Shown: positions 19,333-28,140 of the stretch, piece after piece | Layout of the letters: every line of letters begins with the position of its first letter | Numbering within the stretch: the first letter of the stretch is position 1 | From: Lysobacter enzymogenes | GTDB lineage: Bacteria > Pseudomonadota > Gammaproteobacteria > Xanthomonadales > Xanthomonadaceae | Direction: 5' to 3' | Assembly: GCF_017355525.1 (NCBI RefSeq) | Contig: NZ_CP067395.1 | Coordinates: 4,867,001-4,931,000 of the forward strand | Length of the DNA: 64,000 bases | Made by a program: the position numbers and the translations under genes | Notes under the pieces: model-generated | What the model saw: only the letters and a program-made list of their open reading frames with translations | Told to the model about the DNA's origin: nothing | The model's database searches: none

Positions 19333-19530
19333 ATGACCGCAGCCAACGCCCATCCCACCCAGGCCAACGCCGAACAGCGCTACACCGTCACCCGCGCGGA
19401 CCTGCCGCTGAGCTGCCCGCTGCCGTCGATGGCGCTGTGGAACTCGCATCCGCGCGTGTACCTGCCGATCGAAGCCGAGCGCGAGTGCCAGTGCCCGTAC
19501 TGCGGCGCGCACTACACCCTGGTCGACTGA
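19333..19530 (+). CDS. Small CHCC-type zinc-finger protein
   Basis: 65 residues. The C-terminus ECQCPYCGAHYTLVD with upstream His39 (NSHPRVYLPI) fits the zinc-finger CHCC family related to the NDUFS6 accessory subunit of complex I. Likely ligands are His39, Cys54 and Cys57 with Cys28 or Cys52 as the fourth. In proteobacteria these tiny proteins often sit next to lipopolysaccharide or glycosyltransferase genes, as here: the glycosyltransferase starts 10 bases after the stop. Biochemical role unknown. Confidence 0.82.
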   Translation: MTAANAHPTQANAEQRYTVTRADLPLSCPLPSMALWNSHPRVYLPIEAERECQCPYCGAHYTLVD

Positions 19531-19540
19531 CCGCGCCGCC

Positions 19541-20680
19541 ATGACTTCGCCGCAGCCGACCTCCACGCGCCGGCTGACGGCGATGCAGTTGCTGCCGGCG
19601 CTGGAGTCCGGCGGCGTCGAGCGTTCCACCCTGGAGATCGCCGACGCGCTGGTGCGCGCCGGCCATCGCGCGATCGTGGTCTCCGCCGGCGGCCGGCTGG
19701 TGCCGCGGCTGCTGCAACTCGGCGCCGAGCACATCGAGCTGCCGATCGGGCGCAAGTCGCCCTCGACCCTGCTGCACGCGTTCAAGCTGCGCCGCTGGAT
19801 GACCGAACTCGGCGTCGACGTGCTGCACTTGCGGTCGCGCCTGCCGGCCTGGGTCGGCCTGCTGGCCTGGCGCGGCCTGCCCGAGCACGCGCGGCCGGCG
19901 TTGGTCAGCACCGTGCACGGGCTCAACTCGCCTTCGCGCTACAGCCAGGTGATGACCCGCGGCGAGCGGGTCATCTGCGTGTCCGACACCGTGCGCGACT
20001 ACGTGCTGCAACATTATCCCGACACCGATCCGGCCAAGCTGCGGGTGGTGCCGCGCGGCATCGACCCGGCCGCGTTCCCGCATGCGCCGTGGCCCGACCG
20101 CGAAGCGCGCGCCTGGGCCGCCGCCGAGCATCCGCAACTGCGCGGCGACGGCCCGCTGCTGTTGCTGCCCGGCCGCGGCACGCGCCTGAAAGGCCATGCC
20201 GACGGCCTGCAACTGTTGGCCGACCTGCGCGCCGACGGCCGCGACGCGCGGCTGTGGCTGCCGGGCGCGCGCGAGCCAGGGCGCGAGGACTACATCGAGG
20301 AGATGCACGGCCTCGCGCAGCAGCTCGGCATCGCCGACGCGGTCGCGTTCACTGCGCCGACTGACGCGATCGCGCGCGCCTACGCCGCCAGCGACCTGGT
20401 GCTGCAACTCTCGCGCAAGCCCGAAGCCTTCGGCCGCACCGTGGTCGAGGCGCTGTCGTGCGGCCGCCCGGTGCTGGGCTGGAACCACGGCGGCGTCGGC
20501 GAATTGCTGACGCGGCTGCAAGCGCGCGGCGCGGTCGCGCCGTTCGACCCGCAGGCGCTGCGCGAGCGCGCTTGCGAATTGCTAACGCACGCGCCCGCGC
20601 CAGTGGATACGATGGCGTTTTCCTTGCGGGCGATGCAGGAGGCCACGCTTGCCGTCTATGCCGAACTCGTCGATGCCTGA
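19541..20680 (+). CDS. GT4-family glycosyltransferase, lipopolysaccharide-type
   Basis: 379-residue GT-B glycosyltransferase of the GT4 family. N-terminal acceptor domain LLPALESGGVERSTLEIADAL with the Gly-Gly-x-E loop, and the C-terminal donor domain PEAFGRTVVEALSCGRPVLGWNHGGVGE with the E-x7-E type motif that binds nucleotide sugar. No TM segment, so a cytoplasmic or peripheral membrane enzyme. It starts 10 bases after the zinc-finger gene and its end overlaps the O-antigen ligase gene, so the three form one unit. Probably adds a sugar to the lipopolysaccharide core or O-chain. Confidence 0.9.
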   Translation: MTSPQPTSTRRLTAMQLLPALESGGVERSTLEIADALVRAGHRAIVVSAGGRLVPRLLQLGAEHIELPIGRKSPSTLLHAFKLRRWMTELGVDVLHLRSRLPAWVGLLAWRGLPEHARPALVSTVHGLNSPSRYSQVMTRGERVICVSDTVRDYVLQHYPDTDPAKLRVVPRGIDPAAFPHAPWPDREARAWAAAEHPQLRGDGPLLLLPGRGTRLKGHADGLQLLADLRADGRDARLWLPGAREPGREDYIEEMHGLAQQLGIADAVAFTAPTDAIARAYAASDLVLQLSRKPEAFGRTVVEALSCGRPVLGWNHGGVGELLTRLQARGAVAPFDPQALRERACELLTHAPAPVDTMAFSLRAMQEATLAVYAELVDA

Positions 20681-22022
20681 GCCGGCCGCTTCGGTCGCGA
20701 CGCAAACGCCGCCGAGCGGCGCCGCTCCGCCGCAGGAGATCGCCGGCTGGCGCTGGGCGCCGGTCTGGGTGTTGGCCTACGTCGCGCTGCTGTTCGCGCC
20801 GGGCTTCGCCGAGACGGTGCTGAGCCTGGGCGCGCTGACCATGCTGGTGAAGCTGGCGCTGGGGCGCATGCGCACCGGCCCGCGTTTGCTCAGCGACGCG
20901 GCCTGGGCGCTGACCAGCGCCTTGTTCGCCGCGTACTGGCTGCCGGAACTGGTCTCCGCGATCGACGCGGTCGACCCCGCGCGCGCGTTGCGCGAAGCCG
21001 CGGTCGACCTGCGCTATCTGCCGTTCCTGTGGCTGGTCGCCGCGGCGGTGGCCTCGGCGCGCGGACGCCGCATCACCTTCGGCGGGCTGGCGCTGATCCT
21101 CGCGGTCTGGACCGTCGACGCCTTGCTGCAGGCGCTGCTTGGCGGCCTCGAAAGTCCCTTGTTCCAGGCCATCGACGCGGCCAAGCATGCGATCAGCGGC
21201 CACGGCATGTGCACCGCGGCCGAACTGGCGCTGGTCGACCGGCTCGGCGGCGTGCTCGGCCCGTGCAATCTCAAGCTCGGCCAGGTCATCGCCAGCTTCT
21301 CGCCGTTCCTGCTCTACGCCGCCGGCCGCCGTTTCGGCGTGGCCGGCTGGCTGGTGGCGACCGCGCTGACCGGCGTGGTGGTGGTGCTGGCCGGTTCGCG
21401 CGCCTCGTGGATCACTTTCGCCCTGGTGCTGCTGCTCAGCGGCTGGCGCCTGCTCGGCTGGCAGAAGCTGCTGGCCTTGTTCGCCTGCGGCCTGATCGCG
21501 CTGGTGGTGCTCGACCGCGCCTCGCCGCAGGTGCACGAGCGGCTGGTGCGCACCGCGCACATCGTCAGCGGCGATGGCTCCGGCGTCGACGACGCGCTGT
21601 CGGGGCGCGCGCGGATCTGGCGCGCGGCCGGCTGCATGATCGCCGAGCACCCGCTCAACGGCGTCGGCGCGCGCGGCTTCCGCGAAGCCTTCCCGGCCTG
21701 CGATCCGACGCCGGGCGTCAACACGTCCTGGGGTTACGGCCCGGCCCTGCACGCGCACCAGTTGGTGCTGGAAGTGTTGAGCGAAACCGGCGCGTTCGGC
21801 CTGCTGTTGTGGCTGGCCGGCATGGCCCTGGCCTGGCGCGCGTGGGCGGTCGCCGATGCGCAGGCGCGCGAACGCGCGCGTCCGGCGATGGTCGCGCTGG
21901 CGGTCACGGTGTTCCCGCTGAACACCCATCTGGCGTTCTATTCGACGTTCTGGGGCGGGCTGACGTTGTTGCTGGCGGCGTTGTACGCGGGCAGTTTGCT
22001 GGCCCAGCCACGTAGCGAGTAG
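20649..22022 (+). CDS. O-antigen ligase-family membrane protein
   Basis: 457-residue protein with about ten TM helices and the Wzy_C/WaaL-type periplasmic loop: SGRARIWRAAGCMIAEHPLNGVGARGFREAFP, then HAHQLVLEVLSETGAFGLLLWL. This is the conserved region of O-antigen ligases and polymerases. It would join O-chain to lipid A core in the periplasm. The start is a choice between TTG 20649, ATG 20658 and ATG 20673. An AGGAGG site at 20637-20642 lies six bases before the TTG, which favours 20649. All three overlap the end of the glycosyltransferase gene, indicating coupling. Confidence 0.85.
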   Translation: MPSMPNSSMPEPAASVATQTPPSGAAPPQEIAGWRWAPVWVLAYVALLFAPGFAETVLSLGALTMLVKLALGRMRTGPRLLSDAAWALTSALFAAYWLPELVSAIDAVDPARALREAAVDLRYLPFLWLVAAAVASARGRRITFGGLALILAVWTVDALLQALLGGLESPLFQAIDAAKHAISGHGMCTAAELALVDRLGGVLGPCNLKLGQVIASFSPFLLYAAGRRFGVAGWLVATALTGVVVVLAGSRASWITFALVLLLSGWRLLGWQKLLALFACGLIALVVLDRASPQVHERLVRTAHIVSGDGSGVDDALSGRARIWRAAGCMIAEHPLNGVGARGFREAFPACDPTPGVNTSWGYGPALHAHQLVLEVLSETGAFGLLLWLAGMALAWRAWAVADAQARERARPAMVALAVTVFPLNTHLAFYSTFWGGLTLLLAALYAGSLLAQPRSE

Positions 22023-22117
22023 CCCCCTGCAGGAGCGGCGCGAGCCGCGACCGCGAAACCTCGCTTGCGTCGTATGCGCGATGTCGCGGTCGCGGCTCGC
22101 GCCGCTCCTACAAGGGG
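22023..22117 (+). repeat. REP-like inverted repeat, copy 1
   Basis: Arms AGGAGCGGCGCGAGCCGCGACCGCGA (left part) and its reverse complement TCGCGGTCGCGGCTCGCGCCGCTCCT enclose a 28-base spacer. The same arms occur at 35011-35144 and 60627-60730. It fills the whole gap between two convergent genes (O-antigen ligase and lauroyltransferase), a typical place for REP elements; may stall transcripts or stabilise their 3' ends. Confidence 0.88.
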
Positions 22118-22126
22118 CTGCGGCGG

Positions 22127-23053
22127 TTATCGCGGCTGCTTGTAGGGCGAGACCATGCCTTCCGGCCGGCGCTTGAAGCGCCGGTGGATCCACAGGTACT
22201 GCGTCGGCGCCTGCCGCACCATCGCTTCGATCTGGGCGTTGACCCGCGCGCTGTCGGCGGTGGCGTCGCTGGAAGGGAAGTCCGGCAGCGGCGCGCCGAC
22301 GCGCAGCACGTAGTCGGCGCCTTCGCGGCGATGGAAGAACGGCACCACCGCGCAGCCGGCCACGCGCGCGAACTGGTGGGTCGCGGTGATGGTCGCCGCC
22401 GGCACGCCGAAGAACGGCGCGAACACGGTTTCCTTGCCGCGCATGTCCTGGTCCGGCGCGTACCACAGGAAACCGCCCTGCTTGAGGTGGCGCATCGCCG
22501 GGCGGATTTCCTCGTTGGTGAACATGGCCGCGGCGTAGCGCAGGCGGCCGCGCTTGACCGCCCATTCCATGACCGGGTTGCGGTGCTTGCGGTACATGCC
22601 GGCCAGCGGCAGCCGGTCGCACATCAGCCGGCCGCACATTTCCAGGGTCATGAAGTGGCCCGACACCATCAGCACGCCGCGGCCGGCGGCGCGGACTTCG
22701 TCGAGCAGCTCGACGCCCTCGATCCGCACCGTGCGCCGCATCGGTTCGACCCCGCCCCACCACGCGCGGGCGAATTCGAAGAAGCCGATGCCGAGGTCGC
22801 GGAAGCTCTCGCGCAGCAGCGCTTCGCGCTCGGCTTCGCTTTTTTCGGGGAAGCACAGGGCCAGATTGATCCGCGCCGCGCGCCGGCGGGTGCCGGCGAC
22901 GCGCAGCGCGAACGCGCCGATCAGCGCGCCGAGCGCGCGTTGCAGGCCCCACGGCAGGCGCGCGCCGGCGCACATGACGGCCAGCGCCAGCCACATCGGC
23001 CACAGCCGCGGCGACAGCAGGGAAGGACGGGGGGGCAGGGCGGGTTCGGCCAT
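22127..23053 (-). CDS. lpxL: Lipid A biosynthesis lauroyl/myristoyl acyltransferase
   Basis: 308-residue inner-membrane enzyme of the LpxL/HtrB family that adds a secondary acyl chain to Kdo2-lipid IVA. An N-terminal membrane segment (about 14-35) precedes the acyltransferase domain. The catalytic H-x4-E motif is SGHFMTLE, and family stretches LAGMYRKHRNPVMEW, PDQDMRGKETVFAPFFGVPA and YLWIHRRFKRRPEG follow. It is divergent from the Kdo transferase gene with 166 bases between, which probably contain both promoters. Whether it is the lauroyl or the myristoyl enzyme cannot be told from sequence alone. Confidence 0.93.
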   Translation of the reverse strand: MAEPALPPRPSLLSPRLWPMWLALAVMCAGARLPWGLQRALGALIGAFALRVAGTRRRAARINLALCFPEKSEAEREALLRESFRDLGIGFFEFARAWWGGVEPMRRTVRIEGVELLDEVRAAGRGVLMVSGHFMTLEMCGRLMCDRLPLAGMYRKHRNPVMEWAVKRGRLRYAAAMFTNEEIRPAMRHLKQGGFLWYAPDQDMRGKETVFAPFFGVPAATITATHQFARVAGCAVVPFFHRREGADYVLRVGAPLPDFPSSDATADSARVNAQIEAMVRQAPTQYLWIHRRFKRRPEGMVSPYKQPR

Positions 23054-23219
23054 GCCGGTAGTTTATTCGCTGCGGACATGAATGCCCGTGCATGCGAGCG
23101 CCAGCGACGGCGATGGGCGCTGAAGATCGCGACGCGCGCCCTGCGCAAACCGTACCCATGCCCGCCCGTTCGCGCCGCCTGCACCCCGAACCGGCGCCGC
23201 AGCCTTTATCCTTGGCGGC

Positions 23220-24518
23220 ATGCGGAAGGATTTGATCGAGCGCCTGTTGCGCGGCCTGTATTCGGTCGCCCTGTACCTGTTGGCTCCGGTCACGGTCTAT
23301 CACCTGATCTGGCGCGGCTTCCGCCAGCCCGCGTATTTCCAGCGCTGGCTCGAGCGCTACGCGATCTACCGCGGCCCGGCGCAGACCCGTACGCTGTGGC
23401 TGCACGCGGTCTCGGTCGGCGAGGTCAATGCCGCGATTCCGCTGGTGAACGCGCTGCGCCGCGGCCGCCCGGACCTGCGCCTGCTGGTGACCACGATCAC
23501 CCCGACCGGCTCGGACCGCGCGCGCGCGGCCTGGGGCGATTCGGTCGAGCACGTGTACCTGCCGTACGACCTGCCCGGTGCGGTCGGCCGCTTCCTCAAG
23601 CATCACCAGCCCTGCGCCGCGCTGATCATGGAAACCGAGCTGTGGCCGAACCTGCTGTTCGGCTGCCGCGACCGCGGCATTCCCGCCTACATCCTCAACG
23701 CGCGCCTGTCGGAACGCTCGCTGCGCGGTTACCGGGTGCTGGCGCCGCTGGTGAGCCGCGCGCTGCGCACGGTGCGCGCGGTGGCCGCGCAGTCGCGCGC
23801 CGACGGCGAGCGCTTCGTCGAGCTCGGCGCCGATCCGCAGCAAGTGGTGGAGACCGGCAACCTCAAGTTCGACGTCAGCGTGCCCGATTCGCTGGAAGCC
23901 TTCGCCCAGGAATGCCACCGCCATACCGGCGAGCGCCCGGTGTGGATCGCCGCGAGCACCCACGAAGACGAGGAAGCGGTGACCGTGGCCATGCACCGGC
24001 GCCTGCGCGAGCGCTTCCCGGGCCTGCTGCTGCTGTGGGCGCCGCGCCATCCCGAGCGCTTCCGCATCGTCGCCGAGAACGCGCGCAGCGCCGGCTGGCA
24101 GGTATCGACGCGTTCGCGCGCGCGCTGGCCGCAGCCGGGCGACGACGTGTTCGTGATCGACACCCTCGGCGAGCTGATGAGCTTCTACGCCTGCGCCGAC
24201 GTCGCCTTCGTCGGCGGCAGCCTGCAGGCGATCGGCGGGCACAACCTGCTCGAACCGGCTGCGACCGGCACCGCCATCGTCACCGGCCCGCACCTGCACA
24301 ACTTCGTCGAGATCGCCCAGCGCCTGGACGACGCCGGCGCGCTGCGCATCGGCCAGGACGCCGAGCAGGTCGAAGCGGCGGTGGAGCGCTTGCTGGCCGA
24401 TCCGGACGAGCGCGCGCAGATGGTCGCCGCCGGCCGCGCGCTGGTGGAAACCGGACGCGGCGCGCTGGTGCGGACGATGGCGTTGTTGCAGCCGGCGTTG
24501 CCGCCGGTGGCGCGATAG
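23220..24518 (+). CDS. waaA: 3-deoxy-D-manno-octulosonic acid transferase
   Basis: 432-residue Kdo transferase of family GT30, which adds Kdo to lipid IVA on the inner face of the cytoplasmic membrane. The N-terminal hydrophobic stretch (about 11-29) anchors it. Diagnostic segments are LWLHAVSVGEVNAAIPLV with the catalytic Glu, METELWPNLLF, WIAASTHEDEE, WAPRHPERF, and FVGGSLQAIGGHNLLEPAATG. Full length and intact. Together with lpxL across the promoter gap it supplies the lipid A-Kdo core onto which the upstream ligase acts. Confidence 0.97.
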   Translation: MRKDLIERLLRGLYSVALYLLAPVTVYHLIWRGFRQPAYFQRWLERYAIYRGPAQTRTLWLHAVSVGEVNAAIPLVNALRRGRPDLRLLVTTITPTGSDRARAAWGDSVEHVYLPYDLPGAVGRFLKHHQPCAALIMETELWPNLLFGCRDRGIPAYILNARLSERSLRGYRVLAPLVSRALRTVRAVAAQSRADGERFVELGADPQQVVETGNLKFDVSVPDSLEAFAQECHRHTGERPVWIAASTHEDEEAVTVAMHRRLRERFPGLLLLWAPRHPERFRIVAENARSAGWQVSTRSRARWPQPGDDVFVIDTLGELMSFYACADVAFVGGSLQAIGGHNLLEPAATGTAIVTGPHLHNFVEIAQRLDDAGALRIGQDAEQVEAAVERLLADPDERAQMVAAGRALVETGRGALVRTMALLQPALPPVAR

Positions 24519-24615
24519 GCGCCGCGCAGGACGCGGTCGGCAGCGCCGATCCTGCGGACCTGGCCGGCAAGCGCCGATCCTTGTTCAACCGATCGCGGCT
24601 ACAGGAAGCAAGCGC

Positions 24616-24882
24616 ATGGACATGCAAGCCGAGCTGTTGAGTCCTCCGAGCAACTACGCCGTCGTGCAGTTGCCGCACAGGAACTACCCTGGCGTCGTCG
24701 TGCAGGGAGATTCGCTGAACACGCTATGCCGGGACGTGGCGGATTTGAAGCGGCTGCTTGAGGCGAAGGATCTGGAGGCGTTGGCCGACGAAATCGAATA
24801 CCTGTACGAACGATTGTCCGAGGTGCGGGCCCACTACGAGCGGGTTTGCGCGGAGCGCGGCATCGGCTTGCCGTACTCTTAG
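24616..24882 (+). CDS. Small hypothetical protein
   Basis: 88 residues, soluble and acidic, not assigned to a known function. N-terminal LLSPPSNYAVVQLPHRNYPGVVVQGDSL looks like a conserved beta-rich head; residues 45-80 form a charged helix with heptad-like Leu/Ala spacing. The ATG at 24616 follows AGGAAG at seven bases, good support for a real gene. It ends before a strong bidirectional terminator and starts about 100 bases after waaA, so it is probably separate from the lipopolysaccharide genes. I recall similar small proteins in other actinobacterial and gamma-proteobacterial genomes but no characterised member. Confidence 0.75.
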   Translation: MDMQAELLSPPSNYAVVQLPHRNYPGVVVQGDSLNTLCRDVADLKRLLEAKDLEALADEIEYLYERLSEVRAHYERVCAERGIGLPYS

Positions 24883-24937
24883 CGGCGCGTCGATCCCGTC
24901 GTTCGCGCTGCCGGTGAAAGCAGCGCCGCGTGCAAAG

Positions 24938-24966
24938 AAAAACCGCCGGACATGCCGGCGGTTTTT
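24938..24966 (+). terminator. Bidirectional terminator between small gene and tolC-family gene
   Basis: Stem AAAAACCGCCGG/CCGGCGGTTTTT with a four-base loop, A-run on the left and T-run on the right. It can end transcripts from both convergent genes. Confidence 0.9.
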
Positions 24967-24992
24967 CGTTTGCGGCGCGATGCGATCGCGCC

Positions 24993-26414
24993 TCAGCGCA
25001 TCGTCGGCGGCGGCGCCAGACTGGTCGCGGCGTCGGCCGACAACAGACGGTTCACGTCCTGCACGTCGCTGATGTCGAGCGAACCGGCCGACTGCTCCAG
25101 CAGCAGACGGTTGAGCAGGAAGTTGTACTTGGACTGGGCGTAGGCCTGCTGCGCCTGCAGCAGGGTGCGCTGGTTGTTCAACACGTCCAGCACGGTGCGG
25201 GTGCCGACTTCCAGGCCGACCTGCGAGGCGTCGTACGCGGCCTGCGCGGAGACCACCGCGAGGCGGCGCGCTTCGACTTCGCTGATGCCGGCGACGAGGT
25301 TCTGGTAGGCGCTGCGGGTGCTGCGCACCAGCTGGCGGCGCTGCTGTTCGTACACGTCCTGGGCGGCGTCGCGGCGGGCCAGGGCCTGGCGCACGCCGGA
25401 CTGGATCGAGCCGCCGGCGTACAGCGGGATCGACAGGACCACGCCGATGCTCGGGCCGTGGCTGGAGCTGCCCGGCAAGCCGAAGGTGTTGCCCATGACC
25501 GAGCGCTCGCTCCAGGTCGCGGTGTCGCCGTAGCTGCCGTTCAACGACAGCGTCGGCCAGTGCCCGGCGCGCGCGGTCGCCACGTCGATGTCGGCCGATT
25601 CCACCGCCAGCTTCTGCGCGTGCAGCGCCGGATTGGTGGCGATCGCGTTGTCGACCCAGGCGTCGACCTGCTGGCTTTCCGGCAGGCTCGGCTTGAAGTC
25701 GGCCGGCAAGGCCTTGAGCGTGGTCACCGGCTGGCCGGTGATCTGGCTCAGCGCCTGGTAGTTATCTTCGACCGTGTTGCGCGCGATGATCGTCTGCGCG
25801 CGCGCGTTGTCGTACTGGGCGCGCGCTTCGTGCACGTCGGTGATCGGCGCCAGGCCGACTTCCAGGCGCTTGGTGGTGTAGTCGAACTGCTTCTGCAGCG
25901 CGGTTTCCGACGCCACCGTCGCGGCCAGGTTCTCCAGCGCGACCAGCACGTTGAAGTAGGCCTGCGAGGTGCGCACGATCAGGTCCTGGCCGGCCGACTC
26001 GAAGGTGTAGTCGGAGGCTTCGCTGAGCTTGTTCTGGCTCTGCAGGCCCTTGATGTAGGAGCGGTTGTACAGCACCTGGCTGGCGCTGAGGCCGTAATTG
26101 CGCGTGGTGCTGTCGCTGGTGATGCCGGTGCCGCGCGGAACCACCGGGGCGGTCGGGTCGCTCGGATCGCGGGCGCCGCTGGCTTCGCTCTCGTTGCGGC
26201 TGCGGGTCAGCCGGGCTTCGCCGGACAGCGACGGCAGCAGGCGCGCGCGCGCCTGGACGCGGTTTTCCTTGGTCGCCAGCCGGTTCGACTCGGCCTGGGC
26301 CAGCGTCGGGTCGCTCTGCCGCGCCTGTTCGTAGGTCTGCAACAGGTCTTCGGCGGACGCGGCGGCCGGCAGCAGGCCGAGAACGAGGGCAAGAACGAGC
26401 GGACGGCGGATCAT
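24993..26414 (-). CDS. tolC: TolC-family outer-membrane efflux/secretion channel
   Basis: 473-residue precursor, signal peptide 1-21 (cut after ASA). The mature protein has two repeats of the outer-membrane-factor fold: DLLQTYEQARQSDPTLAQAE at the start, YNRSYIKGLQSQNKL in the first repeat, and VLSIPLYAGGSIQSGVRQA and EVGTRTVLDVLNNQRTLLQAQ in the second. It forms the trimeric exit tunnel used by type I secretion and RND pumps. An upstream Met at 26453 lacks a ribosome site; ATG 26414 has AAGGAAG behind it. Gene order (methyltransferase upstream, same strand) matches Xanthomonadaceae. The RND pair at 28141 lacks its own channel gene and may use this one. Confidence 0.9.
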   Translation of the reverse strand: MIRRPLVLALVLGLLPAAASAEDLLQTYEQARQSDPTLAQAESNRLATKENRVQARARLLPSLSGEARLTRSRNESEASGARDPSDPTAPVVPRGTGITSDSTTRNYGLSASQVLYNRSYIKGLQSQNKLSEASDYTFESAGQDLIVRTSQAYFNVLVALENLAATVASETALQKQFDYTTKRLEVGLAPITDVHEARAQYDNARAQTIIARNTVEDNYQALSQITGQPVTTLKALPADFKPSLPESQQVDAWVDNAIATNPALHAQKLAVESADIDVATARAGHWPTLSLNGSYGDTATWSERSVMGNTFGLPGSSSHGPSIGVVLSIPLYAGGSIQSGVRQALARRDAAQDVYEQQRRQLVRSTRSAYQNLVAGISEVEARRLAVVSAQAAYDASQVGLEVGTRTVLDVLNNQRTLLQAQQAYAQSKYNFLLNRLLLEQSAGSLDISDVQDVNRLLSADAATSLAPPPTMR

Positions 26415-26502
26415 GCGGCTTCCTTGGACTTGCATGTTTTGATGGGTCCGCATGCTGGCACGCGGGCTCTTACGGTGGGCTGACGCGCAACTGACAGGGC
26501 GG

Positions 26503-27171
26503 TCAGAACTCGAAGGCGGGCGCGGGCGCGGCGCCTTGCAAGTAACTTAGATCGGTTTCGAACAACGATTGGATGCGCGCGGCGTTGACTTCGTTGCGCT
26601 CGCCGCCGCCGACCAGGACCGCTTCCATCGCCGGCGAGCGGCCGCGGACCACGAACAGGCGCCCGCCCGGTTGCAGCCACTGCAGCCACTGCGGCGGAAT
26701 CTGCGCGACCGCGCCGGTGACGCAGATCGCGTTGAAACGGCGGTCGGTGCTGTAGTTCAGCGCGTCGGCGTCGATGACCTGGGCGTTGAGCACGGTCTGC
26801 GCCGACAGGCGCTCGCGCGCGGCGGCGGCCAGGTCCGGGTGGATCTCCAGGCTGACCACTTCGCGCGCCAGCCGGCCCAGGCAGGCGGTCAGGTAGCCGC
26901 TGCCGGTGCCGATTTCCAGCACGTCGTCGGTGGGGTTCACGCCCAGCGACTGCAGGGTGCGGCCTTCCATGACCGGCTTCATCATGAATTCGCCGTGGCC
27001 CAGCGGCAGGGCCAGGTCGGTGTAGGCGAGGTTCTTGTGCGCGTCGGCGACGAAGGCTTCGCGCGGCAGCTCCGCCAGCACATCGAGCACGCGCGGGTCG
27101 AGCACGTCCCAGGGCCGAACCTGTTGTTCGACCATCGTTTCTCGGGCCTTGGCGTAATCGATCGTAGTCAT
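26503..27171 (-). CDS. PCMT-like SAM-dependent methyltransferase
   Basis: 222-residue protein of the protein-L-isoaspartate O-methyltransferase family. The SAM-binding motif is VLEIGTGSGYLTACLG (about 95-110), with the family start MVEQQVRPWDVLDPRVLD and the pre-motif MMKPVMEGRTLQSL. True PCMT enzymes repair isoaspartyl residues; this branch, always next to tolC in Xanthomonadales and related groups, has no proven substrate. It starts 88 bases before the tolC-family gene on the same strand and is likely cotranscribed. Confidence 0.85.
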   Translation of the reverse strand: MTTIDYAKARETMVEQQVRPWDVLDPRVLDVLAELPREAFVADAHKNLAYTDLALPLGHGEFMMKPVMEGRTLQSLGVNPTDDVLEIGTGSGYLTACLGRLAREVVSLEIHPDLAAAARERLSAQTVLNAQVIDADALNYSTDRRFNAICVTGAVAQIPPQWLQWLQPGGRLFVVRGRSPAMEAVLVGGGERNEVNAARIQSLFETDLSYLQGAAPAPAFEF

Positions 27172-27355
27172 GTCGTATCTGCGGAATTCGTGCGCGGGGA
27201 ACCGCCAATTCTACCGGGACCGCGCGCCCCGGCGGGGAAAAAGAATTAACCAGCGCGGTCGGTGGGCTTAGTGCCGAAAGTCATCAGAACTCCTGGCAGG
27301 GCGCGCACTTACGTTCGCGGCGGGGGCGTCGGTGCGGGCGCCAGACCCGGCACAG

Positions 27356-28063
27356 TCAGCGCTCGCGCCGGGCATAAGCGCGCAGGAACATGTCCACCGA
27401 CGCCTCCAGGTGGGCGCGGGTTTCGGCCGCGCCGGGCAGCGGATAGCCCAGCATCAGCAGGGCGTACGGCTCGCCCTTGAGCACGGCGAAGAACTGGCGC
27501 GAGGCGGTGTCGGCGTCGGCCAGCTCGAGCTCGCCGGTCTCGGCCCGGCGCCGCAGCAGGCCGGCGAATTCGTCGTGCAAACGTTGCGGACCGACGTCCC
27601 AGAACAGCTGCGCCAGCGGCGACTGGTCGAGCTGCGGCGTGCACAGCAGGCGGTGGATGCGGATCGCTTCGGGCGCGGCGGCCATCTCGAAGAAGGCCCG
27701 GGCGATCGCCAGCAGGCGCTCGCGCAGCGGCGTGCCGGGCTCGGGCGCGAACAGCTGCGGCGGCAGGTGCTGCTCGCAATGGGCGCGCACGGCGGCCGCG
27801 AACAGCGTCTCTTTGTCGCCGAAATGGCTGTAGACGGTGAGCTTCGAGACGCCGGCCTCGGCCGCGATCTGATCCATGCTGACGCCGTCGTAGCCGTCGA
27901 TCAGGAACAGCCGCTTGGCGGCTTCGAGGATGGCGTTGCGCTTGCTGAGGTCCTTGGGCCGGCCGGGGCCGGCCGGCTTCTGCGCGGCCGACGAAGCCGC
28001 GGTCGCGTCGGCCGGCTTCTGACCGGCGGCGTCGGAGGGACTGGAGGGGCGGGGGGAGACCAT
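27356..28063 (-). CDS. TetR-family repressor of the adjacent RND pump
   Basis: 235 residues. The N-terminal Pro/Ala-rich 35 residues are disordered, then comes a TetR DNA-binding domain (about 40-90) with recognition helix VSKLTVYSHFGDKETLF, and an AcrR-like C-terminal ligand domain. It is divergent from the efflux genes over a 77-base gap that contains an inverted repeat overlapping the promoter, the standard local-repressor arrangement. Ligand unknown; likely pump substrates. Confidence 0.9.
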   Translation of the reverse strand: MVSPRPSSPSDAAGQKPADATAASSAAQKPAGPGRPKDLSKRNAILEAAKRLFLIDGYDGVSMDQIAAEAGVSKLTVYSHFGDKETLFAAAVRAHCEQHLPPQLFAPEPGTPLRERLLAIARAFFEMAAAPEAIRIHRLLCTPQLDQSPLAQLFWDVGPQRLHDEFAGLLRRRAETGELELADADTASRQFFAVLKGEPYALLMLGYPLPGAAETRAHLEASVDMFLRAYARRER

Positions 28064-28086
28064 GCTTGAATACTGGACTATCGGGT

Positions 28087-28117
28087 TTGATATTTATACA
28101 GTACTGACGAGTACATT
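28087..28117 (+). promoter_or_regulatory. Candidate TetR operator and divergent promoter
   Basis: Inverted repeat GTACT-GACG-AGTAC at 28101-28114 lies between a TTGATA -35-like box (28087) and TACATT -10-like box (28112) for the efflux operon. On the other strand TATAAA near 28097 could serve the repressor gene. An operator here would block both genes, giving autoregulation. Spacing of the efflux promoter is a little long (19). Confidence 0.5.
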
Positions 28118-28140
28118 AATTCTCTTAGAGGCCGTCCGCA

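Noticed and set aside
20349..24299. A 1316-residue minus-strand open frame
   Set aside because: Shadow of the O-antigen ligase, lauroyltransferase and waaA genes; Arg/Ala/Gln-rich with no motif.
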